NCBI GenBank assembly: GCA_964555295.1
Contig: CAZKRL010000036.1
Location: forward strand, 1-32,849
From: CAZKRL01 sp964555295
GTDB taxonomy: Bacteria > Bacteroidota > Bacteroidia > Flavobacteriales_D > Sanyastnellaceae
Reading direction: 5' to 3'
Length of the DNA: 32,849 nt
A program made the position numbers and the translations under genes. How positions within the stretch are numbered: the stretch's first letter is position 1; each line of letters begins with the position of its first letter. The notes under the pieces are model-generated. The model was given only the letters and a program-made list of their open reading frames with translations. It ran no database searches and was not told where the DNA came from. Shown here one piece after another: positions 18,963-26,675 of this stretch.

Positions 18963-21464
18963 TCAATCGGGTATGAGCATTACTGGTAAATTCTCGGTTT
19001 CATTCCTGAAAATGACAGAACTATTTTTCATGATTTCAGGCCTAAACATTGGCGTATATTTTTTGAAATTGCCTTCACCAAACACGAAAAATTCTTTGGT
19101 TGAAGGTTGCACAACGACAAGATTAACCCAGTTGTTTTTGAACCATTCATAAGTTGCATCTTCCCGTTGAATCACTTGGAGAACAACCTCAGGGTATTGC
19201 TCTACGATGATGAGTAAACGAACTGGATCATGAATCTCTATCATTTGCGAAGGAAGGCCCGGACGTAAATCTCCTTCCATACCATTCGCCACCCCAAATA
19301 GGCCCATCACATTGTGAGGCAATTTGGTTCCCGCTCCCAATTTTAAATTGTCAACTCGCGAGAAGAAATATTCAAGATTGATGCCCCCGCATACGGGCGC
19401 GGCTGGACGTAAAATATTGAACAGATACTTTCCATCGGGATCCGTTCTGTAATCATACGAGTTCATAAAAGCCCTTCGATCCAGAAATAGATGTTTTGTG
19501 AGTTCTCGTCGGCCAACAATGCAAAGTGCATTGGTAGCGTGGTTCAATTCGGGACGAGGTTCGAAGAGTGAGATGGCTCGTCGCTTCATAATCGTGTGTA
19601 TTTCTTGATCAGAAATATCCTTGCGTATGTTCAAGAATCTCCTCGCGCGCTCTACTGCATTTTGCTCCAATGCCTTTTCGAATGTGGCTCTGTGTTTTCT
19701 ATGCGCCTTTCTTCTATCCGGTGAAAGTGCAACACGGTCGTAAAACTCAATATGGTCTACGGTCGTATCGTGAAGCGCACCCATAAAGAAAGTGCTCGGA
19801 GGTATAGTTATCCCGCGATCATTCAGCAATTCACGAACTTTTGGATGATTCGCCATAGCAGCAAAAACGCGAGCATTTACAGATCCCGCTCGACCTGAAC
19901 ATGCTCCGCAATCATAAGCCGAATAATGCGGGTTATTAACACTGCTAGCCCCGTGCCCAACAACATAAATCATCTGCGCAAAATCCTTCAGCAACCCAAT
20001 ACATCGCAGGGTTCCTTCAACCCTATCCGCCATTTCATGAATGGTATAACCTGTCAGCAAACCGTTATATGTAACGTCTGATTCTCGTTCGATTTGCAAT
20101 ATCGCCGAACGATGCATGTGCCTGAATGATGAGGTGGCCGCAGGCTGGAATCGAGGATTGAAAACGTTTGCGAAGAGTTTGAAGGCCGACCAGAAACCTA
20201 AAGTTTGACTGATCAACCAACCGCTGTGAAAGGATTGCGATACCTTACTGAAGTGGGGATCTACCTTATGTTTTGTCTTAGTTGCCTTTTCTTCAATGAT
20301 GTATTTTGGGAATACTGGAGCCGGACAAAGTTTATTGAGAAATTTACCTCCAACGGGTTTGTAGTAAAACTCTACTCCGAAAAATCCAGGTGTGCCATAC
20401 GTTGCGCAATCTTTATCAGCTTCCTCGATATAGCGTCGTAAAGAACATTCCCTGTCATCAATACAGAAAATGGCCTGAAACGAATGGTTAGATTTCTTGC
20501 TTTCCATTCTTGGATTAGTGTGAATTCCACCGAGTGCCTGGTCATAGTAACTCCACTCAAAAGCTTGATGCCATAGATATAGTATATCGAAATATTCGTC
20601 GGTATGCTGTTGCGCAAATAAATCAGGTGGATAAACCTCTGAAAAGGTTCCCAGTGGCTTCCATTGATCGCGCAGCTGACTGTTTAAAGCGTCGAGCTCT
20701 AATAAACATTCTAATTCTATGAATTCGCGCAGACTGATTTTCTTTTCATCCAGTAATGTCCATGGCTGATCTTCAGCAGTAGAAACAAAACCTGACCAGC
20801 CTTGATGTGCAAACTGCTGATCAAATAAATATTGAGCAAAATATTCCTCGCGACCTACTAATTTTTGAAGAAGTGTCTCAATGGAATATTCGCCGGAAAT
20901 AAAAAGAGAACGCACTTCCTTAGTTCGAAAGAAACTCGCGCTACTGGTTTTTTCCAATTGCAGCAGAGCTTCTCGAAATGAAAATCCTCGGATCGGGAAG
21001 CTCCATACAGAAATGCCTTGATCGAGAAAGGCGCATGTGATCCTGAAGAGCAATGGGTGTACAATCGAATCTAAATCTACCTTGTAAAGTTTCTTCCAAT
21101 ACGCCCGAAGCGAACCGATAATCGCATTTCGGTCGCCGATATAATCCTTACACAACATTTCATCCAGAAATTCCTGGACATTGTTATTGGGTTTCTGCTC
21201 TGTAATAAGTTGAATCAGTATGTCATTCGTTATTCTGCCAGAGCGGAAGTACGCTCTATATTCTTCAAGCGGAAGCATTACCTTATATCCCAAACGACGC
21301 GACGCGGTGAGAATTCCATCCTTGAAACTCATATGCTGAAATGCGTGCAGAGTGTTGTGATGGATGAAATCCTTCAGCGCAGCTTGAGCAGGAAGCCAAT
21401 GCTTTAACTCTGCTACGGCGCGATCAGTTTGAAATGGAAAGGGGTAGAACTTATTTGATGACAT
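18963..21464 (-). CDS. dabA: DabA (DUF2309/UPF0753), zinc-binding carbonic-anhydrase-like subunit of the DAB pump
   Basis: A peripheral cytoplasmic protein that, in the model for the family, hydrates CO2 to bicarbonate in one direction with energy from DabB. From the ATG at 21464 it has 833 residues. The four zinc ligands known from Halothiobacillus DabA can be placed: Cys334 and Asp336 in FCIDDRE, His504 in VVGHGASS and Cys519 in YDCGACSG. The spacings of 2 and 15 residues equal those of the studied enzyme. The N-terminal DFIHHNTLHAF is also typical. The frame extends 16 codons to a GTG at 21512; the ATG is preferred. dabB follows after 1 base. Confidence 0.94.
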   Translation of the reverse strand: MSSNKFYPFPFQTDRAVAELKHWLPAQAALKDFIHHNTLHAFQHMSFKDGILTASRRLGYKVMLPLEEYRAYFRSGRITNDILIQLITEQKPNNNVQEFLDEMLCKDYIGDRNAIIGSLRAYWKKLYKVDLDSIVHPLLFRITCAFLDQGISVWSFPIRGFSFREALLQLEKTSSASFFRTKEVRSLFISGEYSIETLLQKLVGREEYFAQYLFDQQFAHQGWSGFVSTAEDQPWTLLDEKKISLREFIELECLLELDALNSQLRDQWKPLGTFSEVYPPDLFAQQHTDEYFDILYLWHQAFEWSYYDQALGGIHTNPRMESKKSNHSFQAIFCIDDRECSLRRYIEEADKDCATYGTPGFFGVEFYYKPVGGKFLNKLCPAPVFPKYIIEEKATKTKHKVDPHFSKVSQSFHSGWLISQTLGFWSAFKLFANVFNPRFQPAATSSFRHMHRSAILQIERESDVTYNGLLTGYTIHEMADRVEGTLRCIGLLKDFAQMIYVVGHGASSVNNPHYSAYDCGACSGRAGSVNARVFAAMANHPKVRELLNDRGITIPPSTFFMGALHDTTVDHIEFYDRVALSPDRRKAHRKHRATFEKALEQNAVERARRFLNIRKDISDQEIHTIMKRRAISLFEPRPELNHATNALCIVGRRELTKHLFLDRRAFMNSYDYRTDPDGKYLFNILRPAAPVCGGINLEYFFSRVDNLKLGAGTKLPHNVMGLFGVANGMEGDLRPGLPSQMIEIHDPVRLLIIVEQYPEVVLQVIQREDATYEWFKNNWVNLVVVQPSTKEFFVFGEGNFKKYTPMFRPEIMKNSSVIFRNETENLPVMLIPD

Positions 21465-21515
21465 GGAGGTATATATGATTGAATACTTAATTCTTAAGAA
21501 AGAATCAAGCACGCA

Positions 21516-21842
21516 TCATAACCTCAGATTGCGACAAGAAATGAATATTTCCTTTGAATTTAAGCCCTTCGAGAAATGACCAAATGTCTGACCAGTCGGC
21601 TTGAAGAAATATTCTGTAAGTATTATACCCGAAGGCGAATAACATTTTGAGAGACTCTTTTCCGAGGATTCATCCTCCTCATCCAGCTCCACTTCAGCCA
21701 TGAGATTAAAATCCCATCCGTCTGAATTACTAGTATCAATAGCGCATAAATCCTTTGCAATGTGAAACGATACTCCATGCTCATGAACCTGACCAGAGAA
21801 GATCAGCAAGACTAATAGTATGGAAATAAATCTGCTCTTCAT
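21516..21842 (-). CDS. Small exported protein of unknown function, first gene of the DAB operon
   Basis: I do not recognise this 108-residue protein. From the ATG at 21842 it begins MKSRFISILLVLLIFSGQV, a clear signal peptide, so the mature part of about 90 residues should be periplasmic or beyond. The mature region starts with a His pair (HEHG), has an acidic centre (VELDEEDESSEK) and three Cys residues. The stop lies 51 bases before the dabA ATG (3 bases before its alternative GTG). The frame extends ten codons upstream, but that would bury the signal peptide. It could be a periplasmic accessory of the carbon pump or an unrelated small protein. Confidence 0.65.
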   Translation of the reverse strand: MKSRFISILLVLLIFSGQVHEHGVSFHIAKDLCAIDTSNSDGWDFNLMAEVELDEEDESSEKSLSKCYSPSGIILTEYFFKPTGQTFGHFSKGLNSKEIFISCRNLRL

Positions 21843-21981
21843 TACGTCGTCGAATCTATGGGTGGCTTGCAAAAAAATTTGATCACTTTAGCACTTGTTT
21901 AACAATTGATACAATTTTGATCTGATGTCATGAAGTGATTTCTGATGATAATAATGAAATTTGAATTAGCTCCAACCCACC

Positions 21982-22048
21982 TGAATGCATTTGAGTTCGA
22001 GGGCATTTCTAACTTGTTTATAAGTGCCCCATAATCACAATGCATTCA
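21982..22048. repeat. 10-bp inverted repeat between the DAB operon and the outer-membrane protein gene
   Basis: TGAATGCATT at 21982-21991 is repeated as its exact complement at 22039-22048. Each arm also contains the self-palindrome AATGCATT. The 47-base spacer and the place, about 140-200 bases upstream of the first gene of the DAB operon, would suit a two-site operator. It lies in the 286-base gap 21873-22158, where I see no credible gene. Confidence 0.35.
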
Positions 22049-22108
22049 AATGAATACAACAATGGATCAAGTCAAAATGATAGAATATGTGTCACCTTAG
22101 AAATGAAG

Positions 22109-22141
22109 CAAAAAAAAACGACCGATGAGTATCGGTCGTTT
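22109..22141 (-). terminator. Rho-independent terminator of the outer-membrane protein gene
   Basis: The arms at 22116-22126 and 22131-22141 pair perfectly over 11 bases (core ACGACCGAT / ATCGGTCGT) around a 4-base loop. On the minus strand the hairpin is followed by a run of T (complement of 22110-22118). It begins 17 bases after the stop of the beta-barrel gene and separates it from the DAB operon. Confidence 0.85.
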
Positions 22142-22158
22142 AGAAAAATTTGATTGCT

Positions 22159-22872
22159 CTATTTGCTCAATTTATATCCGACTGATAACTGAATAATGTT
22201 CCATTTTTGAGTAATGAAATCAGTATAAATCGAATTGATTGAACTGAGCCCGCGCTGATAGCGCAGACCAAAGTTCAAACCACTATCCATTTGGTAAATA
22301 CCACCTAACGCAACTCCCAGATTGAGCGAATTCAAACCAACCTTGCTAGTCGAAGTGCCCGAATAACTCAAGGTTTCAGTAGGATCACCATTACTATATT
22401 TTATTGTTTCGACGTAAGATGCTTCATTCTTGTAACCCATTAATAATCCAATGCAAGGGCCTGCTTGAATAGAAATGTTTTCTGAAATAGAATAATCAGC
22501 GAGTATCGGAATTTCCAGGTAGTTGAAACTCGATTTGTCCTCCTCTTCCGTTGTAGTTGTGATATTTATAGAAGCTCCAGTATCTATATCAAAACTTTGG
22601 CTTGTCATGGAAGATTCGGATTTTTCGTGCGTCCGGCAAGAGGAAAAGAGCAACTCGGGCCTCACTGATAACTTTTCATTCAGGGCATATCCAAAATAAC
22701 CACCAACATGAAAGCCGATTCCAGAGGGATTGTCTACATCTGTAGTCGAGCCTTGCTTAATGTTAACAGATACCACGTTATAATTTAAACCGGCCTTAGC
22801 GCCATACTGAAACTGACTGAACATCGAACTCAAGCAAAACAATGCTGATAATAAGGTTAGAATTTTTTTCAT
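22159..22872 (-). CDS. Outer-membrane beta-barrel protein, PorT/OmpW-like
   Basis: From the ATG at 22872 the protein has 237 residues, with signal peptide MKKILTLLSALFCLSSMFSQ and then QYGAKAGLNY, the usual first strand of the 'outer membrane beta-barrel' family of Bacteroidota. Further strands include GFHVGGYFGYAL, SFNYLEIPILADYSI and the C-terminal LSVGYKLSK. A Thr/Ser/Glu-rich stretch (about 105-130) is probably an extracellular loop. Function is unknown. The frame extends 30 codons to 22962, but that would read the A17 tract as Lys codons and hide the signal peptide. It follows fumarylacetoacetase by 93 bases. Confidence 0.85.
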   Translation of the reverse strand: MKKILTLLSALFCLSSMFSQFQYGAKAGLNYNVVSVNIKQGSTTDVDNPSGIGFHVGGYFGYALNEKLSVRPELLFSSCRTHEKSESSMTSQSFDIDTGASINITTTTEEEDKSSFNYLEIPILADYSISENISIQAGPCIGLLMGYKNEASYVETIKYSNGDPTETLSYSGTSTSKVGLNSLNLGVALGGIYQMDSGLNFGLRYQRGLSSINSIYTDFITQKWNIIQLSVGYKLSK

Positions 22873-22876
22873 GTCG

Positions 22877-22893
22877 TTTTTTTTTTTTTTTTT
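22877..22893 (-). repeat. A17 homopolymer just before the outer-membrane protein start
   Basis: Seventeen T on the plus strand, so A17 on the coding strand, end four bases before the ATG (A17-CGAC-ATG). A-rich leaders can raise translation in Bacteroidota, which lack Shine-Dalgarno use. Runs this long are also prone to slippage, so expression of this surface protein might vary between cells. Confidence 0.8.
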
Positions 22894-22965
22894 CAAATTA
22901 AATTCCAAAGACACTTCCGACTTAAATGAATTTACAAACAAAAAACTTTTTATATCTTCCAAAGA

Positions 22966-24228
22966 TCAGTTCACAATAATAGTATCGCAATGCCCAAATC
23001 CCTTTCTAATACCATCTCTTAGCCCAAATCCCTTTATCCTCACTTTATCTCCATCCTGCAAAAAGCTTCTTGAAGTTCCGTCTAAAAGAATTATGGGCTT
23101 CGTTCCCTTCCATGCAATCTCAAGCATACTGCCGAAGCTACCGGGCTCTGGACCGCTAATGGTTCCGCTCGCCAGCAAATCTCCGCAACGAATATTGCAT
23201 CCGTTCACAGTATGGTGCGCCAGTTGCTGTGCCATATTCCAATACAGATATTTAGTGTTACTCTCAGTCACTAGCGTTTCTTCCCCGCCTTCGGGAGATA
23301 TTGAAACTTGCAATCGTATATCAAAGTGCAAATTCCCCTTACTCTGCAAATAAGGTAGTACTTTTGGCTCCTGCGTAGGGCCCTGAACTCGGAAGGGCTC
23401 TAATGCGTCTAAGGTAACCACCCAGGGCGACATGGTTGAACCGAAGTTTTTTCCAAGAAAGGGCCCCAGAGGAACATATTCCCAGCGCTGAATATCTCTT
23501 GCGCTCCAGTCATTGAACAATACCACACCAAAGATATAATCTTCGGCTTCATCAACGGAAATAGAATGGCCAAGAGGCTTTCCCGAAAAAGTAACAAAGG
23601 CGGTTTCCAGTTCAAAGTCGAGTTGACGAGTAGGCCCGAAGGAAGGAGGTGTTTCATCACTTGCGTTCAGTTGTCCATGCGGCCTCTTAATTGGAGTACC
23701 ACTAACCACAATGCTCGAGGCTCTGCCATGATATGCTACTGGCATGTGTTTCCAATTCGGCAACAACGCTTTTGCAGGATCACGAAACATCATACCTACG
23801 TTGCGCGCGTGATCTTCACTGCTGTAGAAATCGGTGTAATCTCCAACCTCAATAGGGAGAAGCATTTGCACTTCATCTTGTCTGAAAAGCACCTGCCGTA
23901 CGTGGTGTTCCTTGTCCCGCAAATCCGGCATATCGGAACGTAACAATTTTGAAACTCTATTGCGTAAATCACGCATGGCCTGTTTGCCGTGGCGCATGCA
24001 TCGATTGAGCGACGAACTTACCATGTCGTCGAGGGTGAACGGAAGATTTTCCAAATACCCCATGACATGTAGAGCTTTCAAATCAATCAACTGCTCACCA
24101 ATGGCACAACACACATGTGGGAACTGGCTTTCAGTTCTAAAAATACCAAATGGCAAATTCTGAATGGGGAAATCGGAATTCTCGGGAACATGCACCCAAG
24201 AGCGAAGTGAAGGATCATTGGCTTTCAT
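22966..24228 (-). CDS. fahA: Fumarylacetoacetase
   Basis: Last enzyme of tyrosine and homogentisate breakdown; splits fumarylacetoacetate into fumarate and acetoacetate. The 420 residues equal the length of the mammalian enzyme. Conserved segments include the SH3-like N-terminal domain, VGDYTDFYSSEDHARNVG with the metal-ligand Asp and catalytic His, FELETAF with the two Glu ligands, FNDWSARDIQRWE, GPFLGKNFGSTMSPWV and GDLLASGTISGPEPGSFG. All active-site residues I know of are present. Other genes of the pathway (hppD, hmgA) are not in the window. Confidence 0.96.
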   Translation of the reverse strand: MKANDPSLRSWVHVPENSDFPIQNLPFGIFRTESQFPHVCCAIGEQLIDLKALHVMGYLENLPFTLDDMVSSSLNRCMRHGKQAMRDLRNRVSKLLRSDMPDLRDKEHHVRQVLFRQDEVQMLLPIEVGDYTDFYSSEDHARNVGMMFRDPAKALLPNWKHMPVAYHGRASSIVVSGTPIKRPHGQLNASDETPPSFGPTRQLDFELETAFVTFSGKPLGHSISVDEAEDYIFGVVLFNDWSARDIQRWEYVPLGPFLGKNFGSTMSPWVVTLDALEPFRVQGPTQEPKVLPYLQSKGNLHFDIRLQVSISPEGGEETLVTESNTKYLYWNMAQQLAHHTVNGCNIRCGDLLASGTISGPEPGSFGSMLEIAWKGTKPIILLDGTSRSFLQDGDKVRIKGFGLRDGIRKGFGHCDTIIVN

Positions 24229-24394
24229 AGGGCAATGATAACAAACTTGATCATAATCGTCTTCATCAATTGCGATAGTAGATCAATATATAAAGTAATT
24301 TATTGAACTTAGTCATTCAAAGGCAATGAGGCAAGTTCAACTTTTTAAGGACAACCTATCTCTAAAAAGAAACAAATTAAAATAAACAGAAACA

Positions 24395-24994
24395 CTATTT
24401 GGCGCGAAAAATCGAATATACCCCCTTAAGATCAGCAATGTCCAATCGACCGGGGACTGATCTATTCATGCCCACATAACTCATAGTTACCGCTTGCTTT
24501 AGTTTCCTATTCTTCCAACAAACAAAAATTGCGCTATGACCAACATTGCGAAAAGAGTAGTTTATGTGATATATCCAGTCGCCCGGCTGGAGCATTTCGA
24601 TTGCAGCATAGGGACCACTCTCTTTTGAAGAAAAAATTTTCTCCTTTACAACGCCTGCTTTTTTAAAAACGGCATCAACGAAACCCCAGCAAGAACCTTG
24701 AACAACCGTTTTGCTTTCAAAACTCATTTGATATCCTGCCTTAAGCACTGGACTCGTTTCATAAAAACAACGAGCACAACTCTTAACCGATTCTATAGAT
24801 TCACATCCACAAAAATTAGAGATGCTATCGCCTTTGCTTATCTCAACTTCCTTATTTGATGAGGCATGTGATTGAGTTTTTGCCGTGTCCGCAGAAATTT
24901 GAGCATAAGAGATTTCACATTGCAGAAAAAAAAACACTGCCAAAGGAGAAAAAAAAACATTATTACCATGCATTATTAATTCTTTCATTGTCAT
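24395..24994 (-). CDS. Exported NlpC/P60-like papain-fold protein (probable peptidoglycan amidase/endopeptidase)
   Basis: A 199-residue protein with an N-terminal hydrophobic signal (about 11-31, ending SYAQ). A Cys-rich linker (about 60-78, with CGC and CARC) precedes a domain with QGSCWGFVDAVFKKAG (Cys102) and LQPGDWIYH followed by VGHSAIFV (His153). These correspond to the Cys and His boxes of NlpC/P60 hydrolases (CSGFV, then GD and GH), though the usual DCSG Asp/Ser are changed to SCWG. It could cleave peptide bonds in cell-wall stem peptides; activity is not certain. Three Met codons (24994, 24988, 24973) are possible starts. It is alone on its strand, between fahA and a broken small gene. 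Confidence 0.55.
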   Translation of the reverse strand: MTMKELIMHGNNVFFSPLAVFFFLQCEISYAQISADTAKTQSHASSNKEVEISKGDSISNFCGCESIESVKSCARCFYETSPVLKAGYQMSFESKTVVQGSCWGFVDAVFKKAGVVKEKIFSSKESGPYAAIEMLQPGDWIYHINYSFRNVGHSAIFVCWKNRKLKQAVTMSYVGMNRSVPGRLDIADLKGVYSIFRAK

Positions 24995-25015
24995 TCAGAT
25001 TAAAAATGTACCAAA

Positions 25016-25345
25016 TCAATTACATGTAAAATACTGAGGCAGATAGACCGCATTCTTTATTGCCAAAATCTGTTCTCTGTTGGCCGGAGCTGGTCTTCTG
25101 TCATCACCCATAAAAGTGAAATGCTGAATTATTATGCAGGAGATCTTCCCTGATTGAATACCTGCCATTAGCTAATTGAAATCAATATTTTCATGAAGGT
25201 TAAAGAAACTTCGAAGCACTACTAAAGGAATACTATCATTTTCAACTGAACAACTTAATGTCGTTGTTTCTGACCTGTGGTTCTCAGCATTGGCAAATGA
25301 TTGAATGATTACTGTAATAATAAATAGAATAATAAACCTAAACAT
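25016..25345 (-). pseudogene. Small exported-protein gene interrupted by an in-frame TAG
   Basis: From the ATG at 25345 the frame reads 57 residues, MFRFIILFIITVIIQSFANA (a clear signal peptide) and a short mature part ending NLHENIDFN, then TAG at 25172-25174. The same frame continues for 51 more codons, including MGDDRRPAPANREQILAIKN and AVYLPQYFTCN, to a TGA at 25016-25018. The uninterrupted length would be 109 codons. This looks like one gene with a nonsense mutation, although two tiny genes (second start ATG 25168) or a real 57-residue product are possible. I do not recognise the family. The remainder of the 24995-25493 gap shows only promoter-like sequence. Confidence 0.5.
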
Positions 25346-25350
25346 TTACA

Positions 25351-25358
25351 CAAATGTA
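25351..25358 (-). promoter_or_regulatory. -7-like element directly before the small interrupted gene
   Basis: The minus strand reads TACATTTG, an exact TAnnTTTG match, five bases before the ATG at 25345, so the transcript would be nearly leaderless. The same bases form an ACATTT-n4-AAATGT inverted repeat (25342-25357). No clear -33 element is visible in the AT-rich upstream sequence. Confidence 0.35.
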
Positions 25359-25493
25359 TATTAATTATATAATAAAGGCCCCCATATGTGATTTCATTGC
25401 GTGTGGTTGATTAACTCAAGCTGAAATCAAATAGGCAGTCTTGTTTACATTCGCCAAAAATTTATTTCAACTAAAAATTAATGTAATAACTAA

Positions 25494-26675
25494 ATGAAAT
25501 TTTTATTTTTTGTTCTTGTCGCGCTGAGCTGTGTTTTCATAGGTTGTAATGAATCGCCTAAATCTGATGTTGCTGTCGCTACATCTAACGCTGACTCCCT
25601 CATTTCTAAAAAAGAGTCCATAGGCATTGACAGCACGCTCACTAGAATGTCAAGACTCATCGCGGGCATGGATACCCTGGTGAATTACAAGCATCCTGAT
25701 TGGAATATATCAGCGATAAAAAGATTCTGCTTGGACACTGATTTGAAATACCAACAAATGCGAAGTAGTCGCCTTGAAAAACTATCGACTTGGCATGCCA
25801 CCAATCTAAAAAACGCTTCTATTGATGACACCTCTTTTGTTTTTTACCCATTCTCTGGCGGAGATTTTATTCACTTAAGATGGCTTTTCCCGAACGCTAC
25901 CAATTACCTCATGGCTGCTCGTGAGGAAGTTGGCACCTATCCTGATATAACTTCTATGGACAGTACTGATGTTATGGAGTATTTGAAAGGAGTTGATATT
26001 GTCCTGCGTGACATCTACAACAAAAGCTATTTTATAACTAAAAACATGATTACAGACATTCACAATCAAAATCTTGTAGATGGCATGCTACCAATTCTGA
26101 TATGGGGTGCTGCTAAAACGGATCTGGAAATTGTTTCAATAAATTTTTTCAATATCGACACACTTGGCAACATTGATAGCTCCCAACAAAATAAATACAT
26201 GGGGGTTGTTATGAATATGAAGGATCCAAAGGCAAATTGTCGCAAATCACTTACATACCTTTCATGTGACATCTCTGACAAGGGATTTACGCTCACGCCA
26301 GGGGTAGAGAAATATATTGAAAATATCGTACCGTCTGGCTGTAACAGCTTTGTGAAGTCGGCCTCATATTTATTGCATTACAGCTCTTTCGGGCATATCC
26401 GAAATATTATATTAGATAAAAGCAAGTGCTTATTGCAAGATGATACGGGGATTCCGTTTAAGTATTTTGACAAATCCCTTTGGAACGTCAACCTATACGG
26501 CGTATACGATATACCGGTTAGTGATTTCTCTGAAAACCTTTTCCAGAATGATATGAATCAAGCTTACAAAGACTCTACTTACTATAAAGGTCCAATTGAC
26601 TTTTCTTTGGGCTACCATTGGGGATCAGGTAATCAAAATCAAATGTTTAGCTATAAGAAATCGATGAACAAATGA
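25494..26675 (+). CDS. Lipoprotein of unknown function (FYPFSGGD family), first of a coupled trio
   Basis: A 393-residue protein. MKFLFFVLVALSCVFIGC is a lipoprotein signal with Cys18 as the probable lipidation site, so it should be anchored in a membrane facing the periplasm or surface. The mature part is a mixed alpha/beta domain with the marked motif VFYPFSGGDFIHLRWLFPNA at about 115-134 and then REEVG. I remember similar 'FYPFSGPD...FPNA' segments in uncharacterised Bacteroidota proteins, but know no function. It has no membrane helix after the signal. Its stop overlaps the permease start by 4 bases (ATGA), implying joint translation. Confidence 0.7.
   Translation: MKFLFFVLVALSCVFIGCNESPKSDVAVATSNADSLISKKESIGIDSTLTRMSRLIAGMDTLVNYKHPDWNISAIKRFCLDTDLKYQQMRSSRLEKLSTWHATNLKNASIDDTSFVFYPFSGGDFIHLRWLFPNATNYLMAAREEVGTYPDITSMDSTDVMEYLKGVDIVLRDIYNKSYFITKNMITDIHNQNLVDGMLPILIWGAAKTDLEIVSINFFNIDTLGNIDSSQQNKYMGVVMNMKDPKANCRKSLTYLSCDISDKGFTLTPGVEKYIENIVPSGCNSFVKSASYLLHYSSFGHIRNIILDKSKCLLQDDTGIPFKYFDKSLWNVNLYGVYDIPVSDFSENLFQNDMNQAYKDSTYYKGPIDFSLGYHWGSGNQNQMFSYKKSMNK

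Noticed and set aside
21954..22034. A 26-codon plus-strand open frame between the DAB operon and the outer-membrane protein gene
   Set aside because: Too short, with no promoter, conserved motif or signal sequence; it overlaps one arm of the inverted repeat.
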